From assembly GCF_012913485.1 (NCBI RefSeq), contig NZ_CP051774.1, positions 3,162,001-3,226,000 on the forward strand: a stretch of 64,000 nt of DNA, read 5' to 3'. The stretch is from Luteolibacter luteus. Lineage in GTDB: Bacteria; Verrucomicrobiota; Verrucomicrobiia; Verrucomicrobiales; Akkermansiaceae. Positions 49,601 through 57,935 of the stretch are shown here, in pieces; within the stretch, counting starts at the first letter, position 1; every line of letters begins with the position of its first letter. The notes beneath the pieces are model-generated. The model was given only the letters and a program-made list of their open reading frames with translations, was not told the DNA's origin and ran no database searches. The translations under genes were made by a program, and so were the position numbers.

Positions 49601-51318
49601 TGACCAATATTACCCTCAACGGTACCTCGTCCTACACCTCCGCCGGCCGCCTTCAGATGGCCCTCGGCGCGAGCTCGATCGTGAATGTCACTGTCAACGA
49701 CAGCGGCAGCATCTCGAAGACGGGCGAGTGGCTGTCGATCGGCAATAGCAGCAACGGTGTCGGCACGGTGACCCTGAACGACAGCGGTTCGCTGACCAGC
49801 AACGGTGACTTCAATATCGGCGACGTCGACCAATCCACCGGCGTTCTCAACATCAATGATAACGCCACCGTCACCAGCACCGGCCAGGTGTTCATCGGTA
49901 AGAACGGCGGGACGAAGGGCACGATCAACCAGACCGGCGGCACCTTCACCGGCACCGGCTGGGTGAGCAATGCGCGCTTCGCGAATTCCATCGGCGAGGT
50001 CAATATCTCCGGCGGCAGCTTCAACCAGACCGGCCTCAGCCAAGCGCTGTTTGTCGCGGAAGACGGCACCGGCACGATGACCCTCTCCGGAACCGGAGCG
50101 ATCAACGTGTTGGGTAACGGCTTCGTGATCGCCAATACCGCAACCGGCGTCGGCGTCTTCAACCTGGACGGCGGCATCCTGACCACCCGCCAGGTCTTCG
50201 ACGGTAACGGCGGTGCGGGCACCAGCACCTTCAATTGGGACGGCGGCACGCTCCGCGCGGCCACCAATTCGGTCACCAACTTCTTCAACGGGATCGATAA
50301 CGCGATCATCGAAGACGGGGGTGCCGTGGTGGATACCAACGGGGTCTCAATCGACATTGGCCAAGCGCTTCAGGATGGCGGCACCGGCGGCGGGCTGACG
50401 AAGATCGGCACCGGACGTCTCAATCTGAATAGCTTGGGGAATACCTATACGGGTGTCACCGCGGTGAATGTCGGCACGCTGGGTGGTAACGGCATGCTCG
50501 CCGGGAACATCTCGGTGGCGGCAGGAGCCACGCTCGCTCCGGGTGTGCCGACTGGCATGCTGACGGCGAATTCGGTGAGCTTCGCAAATACCGCGAAATT
50601 GAGCATCACGATCGACAACAGCTCGTTGTTCATCAACGGCGAACTCGAGACCTTGACCAGCCTCAATCTCACCAATGCCGTTCTGGAACTCAATGGCACT
50701 CCGACATCGGCGTCCTACATCCTCGCGAGGTATCCCACGGGTGCCTTGACGGGCACCTTCGCCAGTGTCCCGACCCTGCCGGCGGGTTACACCCTGAACT
50801 ACAACCTTGATCTCGGCGGCGGGGTCTCGGCGGTTGCCATCACTCGTCCGCAGTCCGCCTTCGAGGCCTGGATCGATACCTACTTCCCGGGCGAAACGAG
50901 CCCAGCGATCGTCGGTGCCGATGCGGATCCTGATGGAGACGGGGGTTCGAACCGCTTCGAGTTCGCTCTTGGCGGCATTCCAAACGATGCCACCAGCCAG
51001 CCGAAGATCTTCCCGCTGACGCTCGACGGCAGTGATGCAGGCACGGCCAAGGAATTGCTACTGACCATCGGCGTCCGCAGCACGGCTCCGGCCTTTGCAG
51101 GCTCGCCCTCGCCGACCTCCACCGTGGACGGTATTACCTATACCATCCAGGGCAGCACGGACCTCACCGGCTTCACCACAGGGGTCACGATCGTTAGCCC
51201 GGCGGTCACGCCGAGCCTTCCGACCCTGCCGAGCGGCTACCAGTACCGGACCTTCAGCCTGAGTGGTTCGGACGGCCTCACCGGCAAAGGATTCCTGCGG
51301 GTACAAGTTACTCCCTGA
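46618..51318 (+). CDS. Giant autotransporter-associated beta-strand repeat protein
   Basis: The ATG at 46618 gives 1566 residues with a long atypical signal region (about 1-38, ending SSALALDN). Most of the protein is tandem beta-strand repeats with forms such as GTVNLSGGTITKNGG, GVFNQTGGTVNTVNG and GTYTMSAGNLNVG (about 22-24 residues per unit) and PATB-type units with GTGTLTLLGASNYTG and GTGRLNLNSLGNTYTG. The repeats form an extended beta-helix passenger typical of large exported proteins in Verrucomicrobia; no beta-barrel domain is visible, and the end (about 1430-1566) is a beta-rich module with an inserted DADPDGDGGSNRFEFALGG-type loop. It is probably a surface adhesin or exopolymer-binding protein. 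A terminator follows. Confidence 0.88.
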   Translation: MKTPIHKPITRASLTATAANNIRWFSRILAGTTVLGSSALALDNLWTGAVNNDWNTAGNWSLNRVPAFPNGNPAPNDFDDALVNTLTNFPVLSAAPSINPRDFRIGTASGATGRLDHRAGAASTGNGNWMFVGTAGGNGTYNLADTAATGGATTGFGIGSGSMTVGGPGTGGRLYVGGDDGGGDGGTGLANVNTSGSLILRNDLIVGAQTGTGVFNLDNGTVTSGSASSGAWIYIGQEGGHGTLNMSGGTMDVWGRFYVARNLDATGTVNLSGGTITKNGGDYFAVAEGAATGVFNQTGGTVNTVNGEFWVGQAAGSNGTYTMSAGNLNVGNWIAIGRDGGTGAFTMHGGTLTKTGGGNFIVGASGPGTFTQDAGLVDIQSGITWIAENNNATATYTLSGSGELRSSEVVIGVNGGTTGTLNLKGGTLRTSRLTGGGGADTVSFDGTQIVVSALPAGNLIGGLDTASVDAGGLKIDTNGFNASVSQTLGGSGGVVKSGTGTLTLLGASNYTGNTSVNAGKLIVSTGDINGPSTGTGTYTIANNAGLGVTVFTDPQQLNIPSATFGTGTSVDIVVDNSTGNPSLAPLNITGTATLAGNVLVNLKDAFPEVGNYTLIDYGTKAGAAGANFVLGSLPQGVVGTLNDNGSVVTLNVTSVSLPRWDATVNGNWNDDNLGAVNNWVDLITLNSIKYTNGNPVLFDDTVSGATGGNVTITEVVTPGNVTFNNAGPSAAGFDYVIGASGSGEISGTTGILKQGTGDVNLTSNNSYTGVTRLEGGTLTTATLTNGGVASPIGAATADPNNIAFAGGTLNYTGAATTTDRGYSISAANGDVVSGLKIASDVTVTGQVTVPTFGKLTKTGPGNLTLSFPGANVLARGGAASLRVDEGTLTLQGGGTQTNLVAGEFWLASTPDVPANFVMNSGSLTVNSWLAMGRGNGSTGTVSNLTATNSTIQTGNFSTGFDADLPNNNSVQNVTLNNTTWTNNDRTLWAERPSAVTNITLNGTSSYTSAGRLQMALGASSIVNVTVNDSGSISKTGEWLSIGNSSNGVGTVTLNDSGSLTSNGDFNIGDVDQSTGVLNINDNATVTSTGQVFIGKNGGTKGTINQTGGTFTGTGWVSNARFANSIGEVNISGGSFNQTGLSQALFVAEDGTGTMTLSGTGAINVLGNGFVIANTATGVGVFNLDGGILTTRQVFDGNGGAGTSTFNWDGGTLRAATNSVTNFFNGIDNAIIEDGGAVVDTNGVSIDIGQALQDGGTGGGLTKIGTGRLNLNSLGNTYTGVTAVNVGTLGGNGMLAGNISVAAGATLAPGVPTGMLTANSVSFANTAKLSITIDNSSLFINGELETLTSLNLTNAVLELNGTPTSASYILARYPTGALTGTFASVPTLPAGYTLNYNLDLGGGVSAVAITRPQSAFEAWIDTYFPGETSPAIVGADADPDGDGGSNRFEFALGGIPNDATSQPKIFPLTLDGSDAGTAKELLLTIGVRSTAPAFAGSPSPTSTVDGITYTIQGSTDLTGFTTGVTIVSPAVTPSLPTLPSGYQYRTFSLSGSDGLTGKGFLRVQVTP

Positions 51319-51335
51319 TCGGGGTATGACGGAAT

Positions 51336-51372
51336 GGGGTCCCGGCTACATGGGTGGCCGGGGCCCCTTTTT
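51336..51372 (+). terminator. Intrinsic terminator after the beta-strand repeat gene
   Basis: GGGGTCCCGG (51336-51345) pairs with CCGGGGCCCC (51358-51367) with one T-G wobble and a 12-nt loop, followed by TTTTTC. It ends the long repeat-protein transcript. Confidence 0.85.
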
Positions 51373-51443
51373 CTTGGGTGGGAGGCCTCGCAGGCGGATT
51401 TCGCCTTGGCAGGGCCGGAAACCGGCCATACAAGCGCCGCGCC

Positions 51444-51554
51444 ATGACCCGCAAGCAGATCGACGTCAGCGTTTATATCTTCTTGATCCTCCTGATCGCG
51501 TTCTTTTGCTACGCGGCTTGGGGTGTGCTCGGCATGGTCGGCCTGCACGGCTGA
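51444..51554 (+). CDS. 36-residue single-helix membrane protein
   Basis: ATG at 51444, TGA at 51552. The sequence MTRKQIDVSVYIFLILLI then continues with AFFCYAAWGVLGMVGLHG, a basic N-terminus followed by one membrane helix of about 25 residues. The stop lies only 1 bp before the convergent nuclease gene's end at 51556. It sits outside the neighbouring genes, and its composition is not what a random frame gives. Similar tiny membrane proteins are often missed in annotation and can modulate larger membrane complexes. Evidence is limited to the helix, the charge pattern and the position. Confidence 0.5.
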   Translation: MTRKQIDVSVYIFLILLIAFFCYAAWGVLGMVGLHG

Positions 51555-51555
51555 T

Positions 51556-52167
51556 TTACCAAGCCACCGGCACCTCCTGGAGCTGCCCGCCGCGGTCGTG
51601 GAATTTCAGGTGCCCGTTCGCCAGCGCGTATTCGTGCACGCATTTCGTGACCTTCACGTCGAAGGCGCAGTACTCCGCGATTTTCATCAGCGGCTCGGTG
51701 TTGCCGGTTTTCTTGTATTCCTGCCACCATTTCAGCGCATCGAGGCCATCGGCTGATTTGCCGGTCCCGAGGGACGCGGACGCCGCGGAATCCAGCTTCA
51801 TGCGGAATCCGAGCTTCTCTTGGAGATCCAGCATCATGTCCAGGTTCACCGTCTGGGCCGGCAGATCGTAGATCGTGTAGCCTTGGAGCACGGGGTAGTC
51901 GAATTCGACATGATTCCACCCGACGACCAGGTCGGCGCGGACCAGTTCATCGACAAGCTCGTTGATATCGTGCTCTCCGTAGATCCGGTAGCCGCCGCGG
52001 GCGGTGCTATAGGTCACCGCCACGGAAATGCCCATCTTGTCCTTGTGGGCGGAGCCCCCCACGTCGCCAAAGCTGCGCTGGGTTTCGAGGTCGAAGTAAA
52101 CGATGTTTTTCCCGGACACGCGCGGAGGGTATGCGGCGATTCCCGGCAGGAGCAACCGCTGAATCAT
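51556..52167 (-). CDS. RNase H-fold exonuclease (YprB-like, DEDD type)
   Basis: The 203-residue soluble protein shows the 3'-5' exonuclease motifs of the RNase H-like superfamily: VYFDLET (Asp, Glu), WNHVEFDYPVL (second Asp) and AEYCAFDVKVT (last Asp), as in the YprB family (RNase_H_2). It lacks other domains, so it is a stand-alone exonuclease of DNA or RNA with an unknown target. It ends 1 bp from the stop of the 36-residue membrane protein gene on the other strand. The start at 52167 is kept because no later ATG leaves the first motif intact. Confidence 0.8.
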   Translation of the reverse strand: MIQRLLLPGIAAYPPRVSGKNIVYFDLETQRSFGDVGGSAHKDKMGISVAVTYSTARGGYRIYGEHDINELVDELVRADLVVGWNHVEFDYPVLQGYTIYDLPAQTVNLDMMLDLQEKLGFRMKLDSAASASLGTGKSADGLDALKWWQEYKKTGNTEPLMKIAEYCAFDVKVTKCVHEYALANGHLKFHDRGGQLQEVPVAW

Positions 52168-52188
52168 CCCTGAGCCCCGGTCCGCCCC

Positions 52189-53079
52189 TCATCCAGCCTT
52201 TGCCCGCTTGCGCAGGCCATCCAGCACCATCTCTGCCAGCGGGGACAGCTTCCCGCGCCATGCCGCGGCAATGGTCAGCTCCGGGCAATCCGGAATCTCC
52301 CAGGCACGCGTGCCCTTCGGGATGCCGATGCCGGGAGCCCTCACGCTCAGCCCCGCGCCGAAGCCTTGCGCCACATAGGCATGCACCAGCTCCAGCGAGT
52401 TCACTTCGATCCGTGAAGGCCAGTCGAGCCGCGCCTTGGTCAGGGCCTTTGAAAAGAGCCGGCTCATCGCGGTCTCCGCGGGCGGGCGGATCAGGGGAAG
52501 ATCCACCGCCATCCCGTGCATCCCGGAGCGCGCCACCTTGTACGAGGAAGGTAGTAGCAGGAGCATCGGCATCGAGATCAGGATCTCGGTGCGGATGCCG
52601 GCCGGGGGGCGGGACTCCAGTTCACACACGGCCAGATCCACCTCCTCCCGCTCCAGCATCGCGAAGGCACCGCGCTGGTCGGTATCCACCAGGCTCAGCT
52701 CGAAGTTAGGCTGCGCTTTCCGCACGTTTGCCAACACGTCCGGCAAGTGGCGGCGGATGATCGTGGCCGGCGCTGCGAGCCGCAGGCGGCGCGAGGCCCG
52801 ACCCGCAATCCGCGCGGCCACATCCGGCAGCGCTCCGAAAAAAGGCGCCAGGAACTCATACAGATCCCTTCCTTCCGGCGTCAGCTTGAAAGGTCTCCGC
52901 TGGAATAGCCGCACCCCCAGCTCGTTTTCCAAGATGGTGATTTGCCCGCTAATGGCCGGCTGCTGGATCCCATAGGGCATGCTGCGCGCCGCCGCCGTGA
53001 TCCCGCCATTGCGGGCCACATGGTAGAAAAGCTCGAGATGGTGGAGATTGGGCGTGGGCGTCACGCCACGATTCAACAT
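52189..53079 (-). CDS. LysR-type transcriptional regulator
   Basis: A 296-residue regulator with the N-terminal LysR winged helix (NLHHLELFYHVARNGGITAA at residues 11-30, then QQPAISGQITILENELGVRLFQRR) and the periplasmic-binding-like effector domain (about 90-290, LRLAAPATIIRRHLPDVL and EEVDLAVCELES). Such proteins usually regulate a divergent neighbour; the nearest divergent gene is the DCC protein starting at 53268. The target and ligand are not known. Confidence 0.93.
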   Translation of the reverse strand: MLNRGVTPTPNLHHLELFYHVARNGGITAAARSMPYGIQQPAISGQITILENELGVRLFQRRPFKLTPEGRDLYEFLAPFFGALPDVAARIAGRASRRLRLAAPATIIRRHLPDVLANVRKAQPNFELSLVDTDQRGAFAMLEREEVDLAVCELESRPPAGIRTEILISMPMLLLLPSSYKVARSGMHGMAVDLPLIRPPAETAMSRLFSKALTKARLDWPSRIEVNSLELVHAYVAQGFGAGLSVRAPGIGIPKGTRAWEIPDCPELTIAAAWRGKLSPLAEMVLDGLRKRAKAG

Positions 53080-53267
53080 GCCCGGAGCCCGCGGACACGA
53101 AGAAAACGGGCCGGTCTTCAGGTTTGCGGGCGGCTTTCACCGGCGGATCGCCGCCAGCCTTTCCTCCCGCACGTAGTCCGGCACTCTTCCCTCCTGCTTC
53201 GACGTTCCATGTTGGAAGTTCGGCTTCGATGTTCGCCTCCCACCCCTTCCGGTGTTACCTTCCCCCC

Positions 53268-53684
53268 GTGAAAGGCCGGGAACAGCTCGTGGTTGCTTTT
53301 GATGGCGAGTGCCTGATGTGCAGCCGCGGCGTGCGTTTCCTTGCCGAGCGGGACCGCCACCAGCGGCTCCACTTCGTGCCCCTCCAGAGCTCCATGGGGC
53401 GGGAGATGGAGCAGCGGGCCGGGACCGAAAAACTGAGCACCATGATCGTGAAAAGGGGGGATCAGGTCCTCGCCCGTTCGGAGGGTATCCTCAGCGTGCT
53501 TCAAGCGCTTGGCGGCATTTGGGCCGTCCTCGCACGCATGGCCCGGATCTTTCCCCGCGTCCTGCGGGATGCCGTTTACGATTTCATCGCAGCCCGGCGG
53601 CATCGTTGGTTTGGAAAGGGTGACGTCTGTTCGCTGCCCTCCGAAGCCCTGCGGCAGCGCCTGATCGACGGCGAGCAGGTTTGA
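53268..53684 (+). CDS. DCC-family (DUF393) thiol-disulfide protein
   Basis: From the GTG at 53268 (an ATG at 53229 is possible) the gene encodes 138 residues beginning [27 protein letters not shown] is the DxxCxxC motif that names the DCC family, whose members have a thioredoxin-like fold and are predicted thiol oxidoreductases. A C-terminal hydrophobic helix ([19 protein letters not shown]) could anchor it at the membrane. It is divergent from the LysR regulator and 31 bp upstream of the metal permease gene. Confidence 0.85.
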   Translation: MKGREQLVVAFDGECLMCSRGVRFLAERDRHQRLHFVPLQSSMGREMEQRAGTEKLSTMIVKRGDQVLARSEGILSVLQALGGIWAVLARMARIFPRVLRDAVYDFIAARRHRWFGKGDVCSLPSEALRQRLIDGEQV

Positions 53685-53715
53685 CAGCCTCCGGCACGCC
53701 GCCTTTTCTGCGTTC

Positions 53716-54831
53716 GTGTCACCCGACGCCCGTCAGGACTTCGCCTTCGCTTTCCTCAGCATCTTGTTTGAGGGCGCACCCTTCATTCTGTTGGGCACGC
53801 TCATCAGCGGCTTCATCGATATCTATCTCCCCGCGGGGACGATGGATCGTCTACTGCCGAAGCGCCGCTTTCCCGCCATCCTGGTGGCCGGCCTGCTGGG
53901 TGCCATCCTTCCGGTCTGCGAATGCGCGGTGGTCCCGGTGATCCGGCGCCTGGTGAAAAAGGGCCTCCCGGTTTCCTGCGCGCTGACCTACATGCTGGCA
54001 GCACCGATCGTGAATCCGATCACCGCGCTCAGCACTTGGAAGGCCTTCAAGGGACCGGAAATCCCCTTCGGTCCGGATCTCTCCTTCTCTGCCAGCCTGG
54101 TGATGACCCTTTCCCGTCTCGGCCTCGGCTTCCTGGTCGCCGTCGCGGTCGGTGTGGTGGTTTCCCGCATCCCGATGGTGAAGCTGCTTCGCCAGCGTCT
54201 CGTGGATAGCCTCGCGAAGGAGGACACGGAGGAGAAGACACACGATCACGCTCACAGCCACGCCTGTGGCCATGACCATGATCACAAGCACGGTGAAGCT
54301 TGCGGCCACGATCATGATCACGATCACAAGCACCAGCATGGTGGCTGCTGCGGTCACGACCATGACCACGATCACGGCCACGGTCATCATCACCACGAAC
54401 ATGAGGACAATCGCCTCGTCGCCGCGTTCCGCTCCGCCATGCGGGACTTCGTGGATGTCGGCGTTTACTTCACCATCGGCGTGGCCATCACCGCGCTCTT
54501 CAATACCGGCATCGCCCCCGGCGCGGAGTGGCTCGATAGCCTCGCGAAGAACGATGTCGCCGCACCCGCAGCCCTCATGGGCCTCGCCTTCGTGCTGAGC
54601 CTTTGCAGCACCTCGGACGCCTTCATCGCAGCCACCCTCGACAAGTTTACCTACGGGGCGAAGTTGGCATTCCTCGTCTTCGGCCCCATGCTCGATGTGA
54701 AGCTGCTCTTCCTCTACCAGACGGTGTTGCGCCGCCGCTTCATCATCCAGCTGGCGATCGGTCTCTTCCTTGGCATCGGCGCGGCGGCCATCGCCTGGCA
54801 AGCCATCATCCTTAACCTCGCGAAGCCGTGA
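53716..54831 (+). CDS. UPF0718-type permease with histidine-rich loop
   Basis: The 371-residue protein starts at GTG 53716 and has about eight membrane helices. The tract [22 protein letters not shown] (two blocks of 11) and [15 protein letters not shown] near the end mark the permease family UPF0718 (YraQ/YcgR). The central cytoplasmic loop (about residues 175-240) is almost pure His/Asp with cysteines ([28 protein letters not shown]), a strong divalent metal buffer. With the overlapping TIGR03943 partner downstream it forms the YcgR-YcgQ type pair linked to metal homeostasis. Metal identity is inferred. Confidence 0.88.
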   Translation: MSPDARQDFAFAFLSILFEGAPFILLGTLISGFIDIYLPAGTMDRLLPKRRFPAILVAGLLGAILPVCECAVVPVIRRLVKKGLPVSCALTYMLAAPIVNPITALSTWKAFKGPEIPFGPDLSFSASLVMTLSRLGLGFLVAVAVGVVVSRIPMVKLLRQRLVDSLAKEDTEEKTHDHAHSHACGHDHDHKHGEACGHDHDHDHKHQHGGCCGHDHDHDHGHGHHHHEHEDNRLVAAFRSAMRDFVDVGVYFTIGVAITALFNTGIAPGAEWLDSLAKNDVAAPAALMGLAFVLSLCSTSDAFIAATLDKFTYGAKLAFLVFGPMLDVKLLFLYQTVLRRRFIIQLAIGLFLGIGAAAIAWQAIILNLAKP

Positions 54832-55643
54832 ATCCGAAGCTGCAGCGCGTGATTTTCTCGATCGCCCTGATCGCATGGGGCGCGGTACTCGTCTACTTCT
54901 ATGCTAGCGGGCGCATCTCGAAGTACTTGGCCCCGGACTTCCGTCCCCTGACCTTGGCTGGTGGCCTCGGCCTTCTGGTGGTGGGTGCCTTCAATCTTCT
55001 TACCGCGAACCAGCAGGCCTCCTGTGGCCACGATCACGGCCCGGATGACACGCACGACCATGAAAGCATGGACGTGCATCCATGGGCGGCTTTCCTCATT
55101 CTCCTGCTTCCGCTGGGAATCGGCGTGGCATGGACGAAGGACGCCTTCTCGCTCGGATCCCTGACTCGTAAAGGCCTGTTGGAAAGTCCCGCGGAAACCA
55201 GTTCGCTGCTCCTCGGAGCCTCGATGCCGAAGCTCACCAAGGAGATCATCGAGAAGCAGCATCCGAAGAATGCCGGGGGCTATCACACCTTCGGCCTCAT
55301 GGAGCTGTTCTTCAGCGCTGGAGATCCCGAGATGCGAGACCTGGTGAAGGGCATGCCGGTCGAAACCGAAGGCCGCCTCGTGAAGGACCCGGATGGCGGG
55401 GCCAAGCAGCGCCGCCTCTACCGCCTCTTCATCACCTGCTGCGCCGCGGATAGCCGCGCGATCCCGATCATCGTCCGCTTCAAGGGCGAGGTCCCGCAGG
55501 TGGATGAAAATGCCTGGATGAAGCTCGCCGGCACGATGGACTATCCGGATGAGGGAGAGGGCTTCGTGCCCGTGCTGACAGTGGACTCTGCCAGCGAGGC
55601 GCCGCCACCGCCGGAAGAGTCCTTCATGCGCTCGAACTTCTGA
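54828..55643 (+). CDS. TIGR03943 (UPF0703, YcgQ-type) permease partner
   Basis: The GTG at 54828 overlaps the permease stop (GTGA). The 271-residue protein has membrane helices at about 5-25, 38-58 and 85-103 with an intervening His/Asp loop ([16 protein letters not shown]), and a soluble C-terminal OB-like domain (about 140-260) with [20 protein letters not shown] and [13 protein letters not shown], the pattern of TIGR03943. Together with the upstream permease it likely moves or senses a divalent metal. Its 3' end overlaps the convergent metal ATPase gene by 20 bp. Confidence 0.88.
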   Translation: MNPKLQRVIFSIALIAWGAVLVYFYASGRISKYLAPDFRPLTLAGGLGLLVVGAFNLLTANQQASCGHDHGPDDTHDHESMDVHPWAAFLILLLPLGIGVAWTKDAFSLGSLTRKGLLESPAETSSLLLGASMPKLTKEIIEKQHPKNAGGYHTFGLMELFFSAGDPEMRDLVKGMPVETEGRLVKDPDGGAKQRRLYRLFITCCAADSRAIPIIVRFKGEVPQVDENAWMKLAGTMDYPDEGEGFVPVLTVDSASEAPPPPEESFMRSNF

Positions 55644-57549
55644 AGAGCAGCAGCCGCAGGCTGTTCAGCACCACGATCACCGTGGAGCCTTCGTGACCGA
55701 GCACGCCGATCGGCAGGGGAATCCATGCGCCCATCGCGGCGATTCCTAACAGGAGCACCACCCCGAGCGAGATCGCGAGGTTCTCCCGGATGATGCGGCG
55801 GCAGCGGCGGCTGAGGTGAAGTGCATCCACGATCCGCTCCAGCCGGTCCTGGGTGAGCACCACGTCTGCTTGTTCCAAGACCGCATCGCTCCCGCGCAGT
55901 CCCATGCCGATCGAGATGTCCGCCGCGGCGAGGCTGGGCGCATCGTTCACGCCGTCCCCCGCCATTGCCACGCGTTCTCCCTTCGCCCGCCATTCGCGGA
56001 TCGCCGCCACCTTGTCCTCAGGATGCAGTCCGGCACGGTAATCCTGGAGTCCTAGTTCCTTCGCGATCAGCTCGGCAGACTCCGGGCGGTCGCCGGTAAG
56101 CATCGTCACCCGGATCTCCTCGTCCGCGAGTCTCCGGATGAGCGGTGCGGCCTCGCTGCGCGGGGCATCCCGCAGCAGCAGGCGGCCCCGCAGCTCGCCG
56201 GACTTCACCAGCACTTCCGTGAGGCCGGCTGCCGGATCCGGCAGCGCGGAAAGCCAGGCATCATCCGTGAACATCGACCGCCGTCCTTGCGCTGATGCTT
56301 TTCCTCCGACATCCGCGGTCAGCCCTTGCCCTGCCAGAGACTCGAAGCCGCTGACCTGTCCGGCCTCCGGCAGCCCGCGCTTCATGTTCTCTTTCACGAT
56401 CGCACGGGAAAGGGGATGCGTGGAGTTCTTCGAAAGCGCTGCGGCTACGGCGATCAGCTCGTCCTCGCGCCCGGGCGGCTCGGTTTCGCAGGAGAGCAAT
56501 TCCAGTTCGCCCTTCGTGAGCGTGCCGGTCTTGTCGACGGCCAGCCGTTGGATCGTGGCCAGGTTTTCCACCGCCACCCCGCCGCGGAAAAGGATGCCTC
56601 GGCGTGCCCCGGCGGCGATGCCTGCGAGGATCGCGCTGGGGATCGAGATCACCAGCGCACATGGCGAGCATACCACCAGCAAGGTCATGGCGCGGTAGAA
56701 GGCCGAACTAGTCCCGTCGTCCGCGAAGAAGGCGGGGATCTTCATGACCAGGTGCCACCACAGGAACATCACGAAGGACAGCAACAAGATGCCCACCGTG
56801 TAGGCGGTGCCGAAACGATCGGTGAAGCGCTGCGAGGGTGCCTTGCTCGCCTGCGCCTCGCGGATGAGCTGGATGATGCGGGCTTGGGCGCTGTCGCCGG
56901 GTGGTCGCAGCACTTCGGTCTCCACTACGCCCCAGGTATTGAGCGTGCCCCCGAAGACCCCGTCTCCCACTCCCTTGTCCACCGGCACCGACTCGCCGGT
57001 GAGCGAAGATTCATCCGCGGCACTCTCCCCGCTGCTTACCCGGCCATCTGCCGGGAATTGTTCGCCGGGCAGCACCCGCACTTTCATGCCCGCTTTCAGT
57101 CCGTTCACCGGGATCTCCGTCGTGCTGCCATCCGGCTCCACGCGCAGCGCCTGCTTGGGAGCTTCATTGAAGAGGCTGCGGATCTCGCGCTCGGTACGGG
57201 CCATCGCCATCGCTTCCAAGGCACCGCTGAGGGAGAACAGGAACAGCAGCGCCGCTCCCTCCCACCATGCGCCGATCACCGCGGCACCCGCTGCCACGGC
57301 GAGCATCAGGAAATGGATATCCAGGCGAAAGCGCCGCAAGTTGCCGATGCTATCCAACGCCGCCTCCCAGCCGCCTGCCAGATAGGCCGTGGCATACAGC
57401 CCCAGCGCGACTTGTGGCGGGGCTCCGGTCCGCTGGACCAGCACTCCTGCCAATGTTGCCAGCCCGCAGATCGCTGCCGAGGCAAGCAGCCACGGCCATC
57501 CGACTTCCTCATGCAGGTCATGCGAGTGCTCGCCATGGTGTCCTCCCAT
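55624..57549 (-). CDS. P1B-4 type heavy-metal P-type ATPase (cobalt/zinc class)
   Basis: The ATG at 57549 starts a 641-residue ATPase with an N-terminal His tract ([15 protein letters not shown]) and no HMA ferredoxin-like domain. Motifs in order: TGES at 184-187, the membrane metal motif SPC at 295-297, DKTGT at 339-343, and HEGST at 619-623 in the last helix. SPC together with HEGxT defines the P1B-4 group, which exports Co2+ and sometimes Zn2+ or Fe2+. The open frame upstream of 57549 lacks support. It converges on and overlaps the TIGR03943 gene by 20 bp. Confidence 0.92.
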   Translation of the reverse strand: MGGHHGEHSHDLHEEVGWPWLLASAAICGLATLAGVLVQRTGAPPQVALGLYATAYLAGGWEAALDSIGNLRRFRLDIHFLMLAVAAGAAVIGAWWEGAALLFLFSLSGALEAMAMARTEREIRSLFNEAPKQALRVEPDGSTTEIPVNGLKAGMKVRVLPGEQFPADGRVSSGESAADESSLTGESVPVDKGVGDGVFGGTLNTWGVVETEVLRPPGDSAQARIIQLIREAQASKAPSQRFTDRFGTAYTVGILLLSFVMFLWWHLVMKIPAFFADDGTSSAFYRAMTLLVVCSPCALVISIPSAILAGIAAGARRGILFRGGVAVENLATIQRLAVDKTGTLTKGELELLSCETEPPGREDELIAVAAALSKNSTHPLSRAIVKENMKRGLPEAGQVSGFESLAGQGLTADVGGKASAQGRRSMFTDDAWLSALPDPAAGLTEVLVKSGELRGRLLLRDAPRSEAAPLIRRLADEEIRVTMLTGDRPESAELIAKELGLQDYRAGLHPEDKVAAIREWRAKGERVAMAGDGVNDAPSLAAADISIGMGLRGSDAVLEQADVVLTQDRLERIVDALHLSRRCRRIIRENLAISLGVVLLLGIAAMGAWIPLPIGVLGHEGSTVIVVLNSLRLLLFRSSSA

Positions 57550-57935
57550 GCTCCTTCCTATGCCACGGTTTTCCCCATTTGGGAAAAGGATTGGTTCTTC
57601 CCGGTAGGGGGCGCTTTTCCCGCAGGTGGCTGGCAGTAGAAACCTGTGCGCTCCACGGAACACATTCCGCCCATGGAATCCTCACCGGAGCAGCGCATCG
57701 AACGAACCGACGACTCGTCGGATTCCTCGGCTCACGGATCGCGAAAATTTCAACTGCCACCTTCGTTCCAAGGCGGTCTCGCAAAATCGGCCCTGTTAAA
57801 TTCCTTCTTTTAACAGGCGTATCAGGTTCGGGAAATCAGAGGTCCCCGCACCCCTTTCATGCTCCGGTTGCCACTTTGGACCCATGTGAGCCCCTTGTTA
57901 GTCCAACAAACTTGTCGCCTAAGGACTCCCGTGCT
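57550..57935. promoter_or_regulatory. Divergent gap with a 9-bp inverted repeat
   Basis: The 386-bp gap separates the metal ATPase (minus) from the ankyrin/L,D-transpeptidase gene (plus). CCTGTTAAA (57792-57800) and TTTAACAGG (57809-57817) form a perfect 9-8-9 inverted repeat, operator-sized, in the middle of the gap. It may be bound by a metal-responsive repressor. No coding frame in the gap shows support. Confidence 0.45.

Noticed and set aside
48121-50043. 640-codon open frame on the minus strand inside the beta-strand repeat gene
   Set aside because: It lies opposite a well-supported repeat protein. Long antisense frames are expected in high-GC repetitive coding sequence, and its translation has no recognisable domain.
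46900-51000. CRISPR-like or satellite repeats in the long repetitive stretch
   Set aside because: The repeats are coding units of 22-24 residues that diverge at DNA level; there are no regular spacers with identical repeats.
53124-53267. N-terminal extension of the DCC protein up to 53124
   Set aside because: The added residues are proline/serine-rich, with no domain, and lie in the divergent promoter gap; DxxCxxC sits at the usual distance from the GTG at 53268.
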